A DNA stretch of 9,991 nucleotides, taken from the NCBI GenBank assembly GCA_964637655.1, contig CAZWUZ010000140.1, positions 1 through 9,991 on the forward strand, given 5' to 3'. The DNA is from CAZWUZ01 sp964637655 [NCBI: uncultured bacterium]. GTDB taxonomy: Bacteria > DAOPZR01. Numbering within the stretch: position 1 is the first letter of the stretch; each line of letters opens with the position of its first letter. The notes below the pieces were generated by a model. The model did no database searches. It was not told the origin of the DNA and was given only the letters and a program-made list of their open reading frames with translations. This document shows positions 6,293-9,991 of this stretch, in pieces. A program made the position numbers and the translations under genes.

Positions 6293-7058
6293 GGTTCCTC
6301 TCCTGCGCCGGTGGTACGGCAAAAATCATCAGTTCGCCCGGCTGCTCAAGCCCGTGCGGTGCGGCATAGGCACGACCGTCGGCATACCACTCCTCGTACA
6401 CCAGCGTGGCGCCGAGTTGTGCAAACAGCCGGCGGAAATCGTACGGATACGGATACCCGAACCCGGTGGTGAATACCGCCACGTAGCGCCGTGCCGTGCG
6501 CAGCATGTCGGCGAACAGCCCCATGCGGTCGGGCGGCATGTGGATCAGCACGCCGATGGCGAACACCACGTCATAGGCGCGGTCCGGCTGCGTGCGCAGC
6601 CAGGCGGCGGCGTCGCCGGCCACCAGCGTCGCGGTGCGCGCCAGCTCCGGAAATGCCGCCGGCAGCACCTCGTGCACGGCGGCATGATTGATGTCGATGC
6701 CGCTCAGCGCGCGCCGCCCGGACCGGTACAAGTACTGCAGGTTGCGCCCCGCATTGCAGCCGATCTCGAGAAACGACGCTTCCGCCGGCAGGCGCGCCAG
6801 CAGCCAGTCGAGCGTCAGGCGCGTCACCGCGTCTTCGTGCACGTACTGCTGCGGGCCGTGCCGCTCCCCTGCCGTGCGCGACGCCCAGTACCCCGGCGCA
6901 TCTTCGCGGTAGAACGGGTGGCGCAGGCCGCGCATCACCAGCGCACGCATCAGCGATCGGCACAGCGGGCTGTGCAGCGGGTACGCCGGCGGCAGCAGCC
7001 GCGCCAGCCGCCACGTCAGCCGGTTGTTGCATACCCGGTCAAGCAGTGGTCGGGACAC
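6270..7058 (-). CDS. SAM-dependent methyltransferase, Pse-associated methylase-like
   Basis: 262 residues from a GTG at 7058. Seen: class I Rossmann methyltransferase motifs: FLEIGCNAGRNLQYL (96-110, motif I, SAM binding), LSGIDINHAAV (118-128, acidic residue D122 for the ribose), AGDAAAWL (147-154), and DVVFAIGVLIHMPPD (163-177). The combination EIGCNAGRNL, GIDIN and GVLIH resembles the methylases that recur in pseudaminic acid loci (the family named pseudaminic acid biosynthesis-associated methylase). The N-terminal 70 residues (basic, then a region with YREDAPGYWASR) may bind substrate. Start: the open frame reaches back to 7187, but residues encoded upstream of 7058 look like out-of-frame ABC transporter sequence, whereas the GTG at 7058 has GGAGA 5 bases ahead. 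It overlaps the ABC gene by 20 bases and pseB by 23. Which atom it methylates is unknown; O-methylation of the sugar or of the glycan end is a guess. Confidence 0.83.
   Translation of the reverse strand: MSRPLLDRVCNNRLTWRLARLLPPAYPLHSPLCRSLMRALVMRGLRHPFYREDAPGYWASRTAGERHGPQQYVHEDAVTRLTLDWLLARLPAEASFLEIGCNAGRNLQYLYRSGRRALSGIDINHAAVHEVLPAAFPELARTATLVAGDAAAWLRTQPDRAYDVVFAIGVLIHMPPDRMGLFADMLRTARRYVAVFTTGFGYPYPYDFRRLFAQLGATLVYEEWYADGRAYAAPHGLEQPGELMIFAVPPAQERNHGQSAGA
6297..6304 (-). promoter_or_regulatory. Ribosome binding site of pseB
   Basis: AGGAGAGG on the minus strand, 4 bases from the ATG at 6292 (its AGGAG part is 7 bases away). It lies inside the end of the methyltransferase gene and favours this start over the ATG at 6322. 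Confidence 0.65.
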
Positions 7059-8841
7059 TGCTCTCTCCGCTGAGCTGCTGCAGCCGCAGGTACTGCGCGT
7101 AGCGCGAATCCGGACGCTGCCGCAGCAGTGCCGGGTCGCCGCTCTCCACCACGCGCCCGCGATCGAGCACCACCAGGTGGTCGGCATGCTGCACCGTCGC
7201 CAGCCGGTGGGCGATGACCACCATCGTCAACCGGCCCTGCAGGCGCCCGAGCGCCTGCTGCACCATCCGTTCGGAGGCGCTATCGAGCGAACTGGTCGCT
7301 TCGTCGAGAATGAGCAGCTGCGGGCGGCGGACCAGGGCGCGGGCCAGGGCCACCATCTGCTTCTGCCCGCCCGACAGGGTCACCCCGCGCTCGCCGAGCA
7401 TCGTCCCGTACCCCTGCGGCAGCGCGCTGATGAGGCCGTCCGCGTTGGCCATTACCGCCGCCGCGCGGATGTCCGCCTCGCTCAGTCCCTCCCGCCCGTA
7501 GCGGATGTTGTTCGCCACCGTGTCGTTGAACAGGAAACTGTCCTGCAGCACCACCGCCGTGCAGCGCCGCCAGTCGGCCAGGCGCACCTGCCGCAACGGC
7601 ACCCCGTCGAGCCGGATGTCGCCCGCCTGCGGATCGTAGAGTCGCAGGAGCAGGTCGAGCATGGTGGTCTTGCCCGAGCCCGTAGCGCCGATGATCGCCG
7701 TCGTCGCGTTGCTGCGGATGGTCAGCGACACCTCCTGCAGCACCGGCTGGTCCAGGTAGCGGAAACTCACCCGGTCGAACGCGATGTCCCGCTGCAGCCC
7801 GGCAAACGGCTGCGTGCCGTCGCTGATATACGGCTTATTATCGCGCCGCACCGCCTCGAGCGCCAGTTCCACCGGGGCCAGCGTGTTCATCAGCTGCCCG
7901 AACTGGTGCGGCAGGCGCTGCACCATCGGGATCATGCGGTAGAGCATCAGAAAATAGACGCTGAGCACCGCGAACGGCAGGTGATAGCTGCCGCGCGCCA
8001 GCAGGAAGAGGACAATGATGACGACGAACCCGAAGGTGCTGCCGCTGATGCTGATCTGCGCCAGCGTCTTCTGCACCCCGTACAGTTCGTCCATGAACCG
8101 CCCGTGCTCCGCCCGCAGCCGCCCGCGTTCGAACGCCTCCGCCCCGTACGCCTTGATCATCTTGATCCCGTCAAGCACCTCGACAAAAATGCTGTTGCTC
8201 CGCTGGCAGGTCTCCACCTGCCGCCGGGACAGACGCTTCGTACGCCGCAGCAACGGGCGGAAAGTCAGCAGCCCGAGCAGCGAGATGGCTGCCACCAGCA
8301 GGGTCAGGCGGCCGGCCAGCAGGAAGAGCATGGTCCCGTAGCAGGCGATGAGCAGCATGTTGAGCGCGATTTCCAGCAGGTGGAAGAGCACAAACATCAG
8401 GTTGCTCGCCCCGCTGTTGACGTAGTTGAGGATGTCCCCCTTGCGCGTGCTGTGGAAAAAGGCGTAGCCGCAGTCCATGAGGTTGTCGAAGATTTTGCCC
8501 GCCGCGTCCTTCACCAGCGCGCACTGCACGCGCGCGCGGAATACCGCTTCCGCGTAGCGGCAGGCGTTGCGCAGCAGCATCACCGCCAGGAATGCGACAA
8601 GGAACAGGTACAGCGACGGCGACACCCCGGCGCGCGCCATCAGCGCATAGGCCTGCTGCAGGCCCGCCGACGCCGTCCCCTGCGGTTCCGTCATCATGCT
8701 GATCACCGGCATCAGCAGCACCATGCTCAGCGTGTCAAGCACCGCGTTCAGCACCAGCAGCGCGGCGATCAGCGCCAGGTGCGCGCGGAACGGGCGGACA
8801 AACCCCGCGTAGATGCGCAGCCGCGCAAGGAATTCAGCCAC
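7039..8841 (-). CDS. ABC exporter with fused membrane and ATPase domains (MsbA/PglK-type)
   Basis: 600 residues, a half-transporter that would act as a homodimer in the inner membrane. Seen: an N-terminal membrane domain with hydrophobic segments near 22-50, 76-92, 150-195 and 265-303, then a nucleotide-binding domain with Walker A GATGSGKT (385-392, K391), Q-loop Q433, signature LSGGQ (489-493), Walker B LLILDEATSSLD (509-520, catalytic E514) and the H-loop H545 in IAHR. All ATPase motifs are intact. Known: this type IV exporter group flips lipids, lipid-linked oligosaccharides (PglK) and lipid A (MsbA), and exports peptides or drugs. Inference from context: it flips or exports a Pse-containing lipid-linked glycan, or an unrelated surface molecule; substrate cannot be read from motifs. 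The start is GTG at 8841, overlapping the upstream synthase stop by 8 bases without a clear ribosome binding site, so coupled translation is likely. Confidence 0.93.
   Translation of the reverse strand: MAEFLARLRIYAGFVRPFRAHLALIAALLVLNAVLDTLSMVLLMPVISMMTEPQGTASAGLQQAYALMARAGVSPSLYLFLVAFLAVMLLRNACRYAEAVFRARVQCALVKDAAGKIFDNLMDCGYAFFHSTRKGDILNYVNSGASNLMFVLFHLLEIALNMLLIACYGTMLFLLAGRLTLLVAAISLLGLLTFRPLLRRTKRLSRRQVETCQRSNSIFVEVLDGIKMIKAYGAEAFERGRLRAEHGRFMDELYGVQKTLAQISISGSTFGFVVIIVLFLLARGSYHLPFAVLSVYFLMLYRMIPMVQRLPHQFGQLMNTLAPVELALEAVRRDNKPYISDGTQPFAGLQRDIAFDRVSFRYLDQPVLQEVSLTIRSNATTAIIGATGSGKTTMLDLLLRLYDPQAGDIRLDGVPLRQVRLADWRRCTAVVLQDSFLFNDTVANNIRYGREGLSEADIRAAAVMANADGLISALPQGYGTMLGERGVTLSGGQKQMVALARALVRRPQLLILDEATSSLDSASERMVQQALGRLQGRLTMVVIAHRLATVQHADHLVVLDRGRVVESGDPALLRQRPDSRYAQYLRLQQLSGESSVPTTA
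7064..7068 (-). promoter_or_regulatory. Ribosome binding site of the methyltransferase gene
   Basis: GGAGA (within GGAGAGAG, 7068-7061) on the minus strand, 5 bases before the GTG at 7058 and inside the 3' end of the ABC transporter gene. It supports the short form of the methyltransferase. Confidence 0.6.
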
Positions 8842-9811
8842 GCGGCACCATGCCCGCCGGCGTCAGCGGCGCCCCGGCCGGCAGCGCGTACGCCAGCGTC
8901 CGTCCGAGCACGCGCTCCAGGTCCTCGGCCGGGATGCCGGCCAGCGGGCGCAGGGGGACGAGGTCATCCGCCGCCAGCACCGTCCCTGCCGGCAGGTCGC
9001 GCCGCGCGTACAGCGCGCGCCGCGCGCCGCCGCGGAAGGCCTCTTCCGCGGGGACGAACCCCGGGCCGCGGTCCTGCAGCGCCGCCGGCAGCCGCCGCGC
9101 CGCGGCGACGATACAGCGCAGGTCTGCCGGCAGGATCGACATCGGGTTGTCCACCCCGGGCAGCGACCGGTCGATGGTGAAATGCTTCTCGATGACCGTC
9201 GCCCCGAGCGCGATGGCCGCGACCGCCATCTCCCATCCCGCGCTGTGGTCGGAGAACCCGACCGGCAGCCCGAAGCGCGCGCGCAGGTGCGCGAGGCGCG
9301 GCAGGTTCATCTCGGCGTCGGGCGGCGGGTAGGCGGAAACGCAGTGCAGCAGGGTGATCTCCATCGCCCCCCCCTCGCGCAGCCAGTCCAGTGCCGCTTC
9401 CACCTGCGCTTCCGTCGCCCCGCCCGTCGACATGATGACCGGCTTGCGCGTGCGGCCGACCGCGCGCAGGAAATCGGGCCAGGTCAGCTCCCCCGAGGCC
9501 ACCTTGTAGCGCCTGACCCCGAGTTGCTCGAGCAGGGCGATGCCGTCGAGGTCGAACGGGGTGGCGAAGAACTCGATGCCGGCCGCGTCGCAATACGCCT
9601 TGAGCGGCACAAAATCGGCGTCGCGGAAACTTTCGCGCTCCAGCAACGCCAGCGCGGGATGCTCCGCCCCCACCAGTTGCCTCGGGTGGATGGCCTGGAA
9701 CTTCACCGCGTCCGCACCGCAGTCGCGCGCGGCGTCGATCATTTTTTTCGCCAGCGCAACGTCACCCGCGGCATTGTTCCCCAGTTCCGCAATCACCATC
9801 ACATCCGCCAC
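8834..9811 (-). CDS. NeuB-family synthase, second and distinct from PseI
   Basis: 325 residues from a GTG at 9811. It is a PEP-dependent 3-deoxy sugar acid synthase of the NeuB/SpsE family, cytoplasmic. Seen: the TIM barrel with VIAELGNNAAGD (6-17), DAVKFQ (34-39), FFATPFD (81-87), YKVASGELTWPDF (102-114), IMSTGGATE (126-134), HCVSAYPPP (156-164), GFSDHSAGWE (185-194) and EKHFTIDRSLPGVD (208-221), then an SAF domain from about 263. It lacks the LWDGxTLYDLY stretch of PseI and looks closer to NeuB, LegI or SpsE. Odd: the NeuB motif PGPDHxxS reads PGVDNPMS (218-225), so the second metal-binding histidine (H236 of meningococcal NeuB) is N222. Start: an ATG at 9892 would add 27 residues of low family resemblance; the GTG at 9811 has AGGAG 6 bases upstream. 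Product unknown; a legionaminic, sialic or other nonulosonic acid is possible. Confidence 0.88.
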   Translation of the reverse strand: MADVMVIAELGNNAAGDVALAKKMIDAARDCGADAVKFQAIHPRQLVGAEHPALALLERESFRDADFVPLKAYCDAAGIEFFATPFDLDGIALLEQLGVRRYKVASGELTWPDFLRAVGRTRKPVIMSTGGATEAQVEAALDWLREGGAMEITLLHCVSAYPPPDAEMNLPRLAHLRARFGLPVGFSDHSAGWEMAVAAIALGATVIEKHFTIDRSLPGVDNPMSILPADLRCIVAAARRLPAALQDRGPGFVPAEEAFRGGARRALYARRDLPAGTVLAADDLVPLRPLAGIPAEDLERVLGRTLAYALPAGAPLTPAGMVPRG

Positions 9812-9817
9812 CGCACA

Positions 9818-9822
9818 CTCCT
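9818..9822 (-). promoter_or_regulatory. Ribosome binding site of the NeuB-family synthase gene
   Basis: AGGAG on the minus strand, 6 bases before the GTG at 9811; the ATG at 9892 has no such site. I see no convincing -35/-10 promoter in the 90 bases upstream, so the operon promoter is either unrecognisable here or lies beyond the window. Confidence 0.6.
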
Positions 9823-9861
9823 GCCCCGCCGCGGCCACACTTCCGCCGCGGCTCGGTACTC

Positions 9862-9900
9862 TGCATCGGTTCGACGGCGCCGCCGCCGGCATTGCATCGG
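9862..9900. repeat. Short direct repeat at the right-hand boundary
   Basis: TGCATCGG occurs at 9862-9869 and again at 9893-9900, in the same orientation with 23 bases between copies. The second copy ends exactly where the plus-strand coding fragment becomes convincing. An 8-base repeat can be chance, a target-site remnant or microhomology at a join. Confidence 0.3.
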
Positions 9901-9991
9901 GGCTACAACGAACACACCGGGGAAAGCATCCCGCTGAAGATCGTGACGCACTCGCAGCCTGAAGCGGCCATCACCGAGGACGCCACCAAGG
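9901..9991 (+). CDS. Unrecognised coding fragment at the right edge, opposite strand
   Basis: Reading in frame from 9901 (GGC TAC AAC ...) to the edge gives 30 stop-free codons whose peptide starts GYNEHTGESIPLKIV and ends EAAITEDATK. Of these codons, 26 end in G or C and 22 begin with a purine, the pattern expected of a real gene in a GC-rich genome; the minus-strand reading of the same codons gives an arginine-rich peptide of lower plausibility. There is no good start: only a TTG at 9892 is close, without a ribosome binding site, and upstream codons look non-coding on this strand. It could be a divergent gene, the interior of a gene joined here by rearrangement, or an assembly chimera. I do not recognise the family. 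Confidence 0.3.

Noticed and set aside
7059-7187. N-terminal extension of the methyltransferase
   Set aside because: The 43 extra codons are an off-frame reading of the ABC ATPase end; the GTG at 7058 has its own ribosome binding site.
7024-9180. Plus-strand open frame of 718 codons
   Set aside because: It lies antisense to the ABC exporter and the NeuB-family gene, whose motifs are intact; rich in R, Q, H and A with no domain signal.
9742-9748. Run of seven T (A7 on the coding strand) inside the NeuB-family gene as a slippage or frameshift site
   Set aside because: The frame is intact on both sides (AKKMIDAA), no downstream stimulatory structure or alternative product is evident, and one A7 tract alone is weak evidence.
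9799-9990. C-terminal end of an upstream minus-strand gene overlapping the NeuB-family start (stop at 9801-9799)
   Set aside because: The frame is open, but it gives an arginine-rich peptide with mixed third positions, and the complementary plus-strand reading of 9901-9991 has a much better coding pattern.

Overview
The window is a GC-rich stretch from an unidentified bacterium. It is filled almost end to end by one minus-strand operon for nonulosonic (sialic-acid-like) sugars, specifically a pseudaminic acid (Pse) pathway. The genes are packed so tightly that eight of the nine gene-to-gene boundaries overlap by 4 to 23 bases, and six of the ten minus-strand genes appear to start with GTG. 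Pse normally decorates flagellin, pilin, O-antigen or capsule in Gram-negative and some Gram-positive bacteria. No flagellin, glycosyltransferase or taxonomic marker lies in the window, so the organism and final acceptor cannot be told.

Layout in transcription order (right to left): a NeuB-family synthase (9811-8834); a fused MsbA/PglK-type ABC exporter (8841-7039); a SAM methyltransferase resembling the Pse-associated methylases (7058-6270); pseB dehydratase/epimerase (6292-5312); pseC aminotransferase (5315-4170); pseG UDP-sugar hydrolase (4176-3229); a short formyltransferase (3232-2633); pseI Pse synthase (2636-1590); a B12-binding-type radical SAM protein (1593-97); and the first codons of a cytidylyltransferase, probably pseF (from 86, running off the left edge).

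Together pseB, pseC, pseG, pseI and pseF supply five of the six standard steps from UDP-GlcNAc to CMP-Pse. The missing one is the acetyltransferase PseH. A formyltransferase with an intact N/H/D catalytic triad sits between pseG and pseI, so I infer that the cluster makes a 7-N-formyl pseudaminic acid instead of the 7-N-acetyl form. The methyltransferase and the radical SAM protein suggest further modification, the ABC protein suggests flipping or export of a lipid-linked glycan, and the second NeuB-like enzyme suggests a second 3-deoxy sugar acid.

Both extreme ends look foreign to the operon. On the left, the cytidylyltransferase leaves its family consensus about 32 bases from the edge. On the right, roughly the last 90 bases read as a coding fragment on the plus strand. 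No terminator, tRNA, rRNA, CRISPR or recognisable transposase was seen, and no gene-free stretch exceeds 300 bases.
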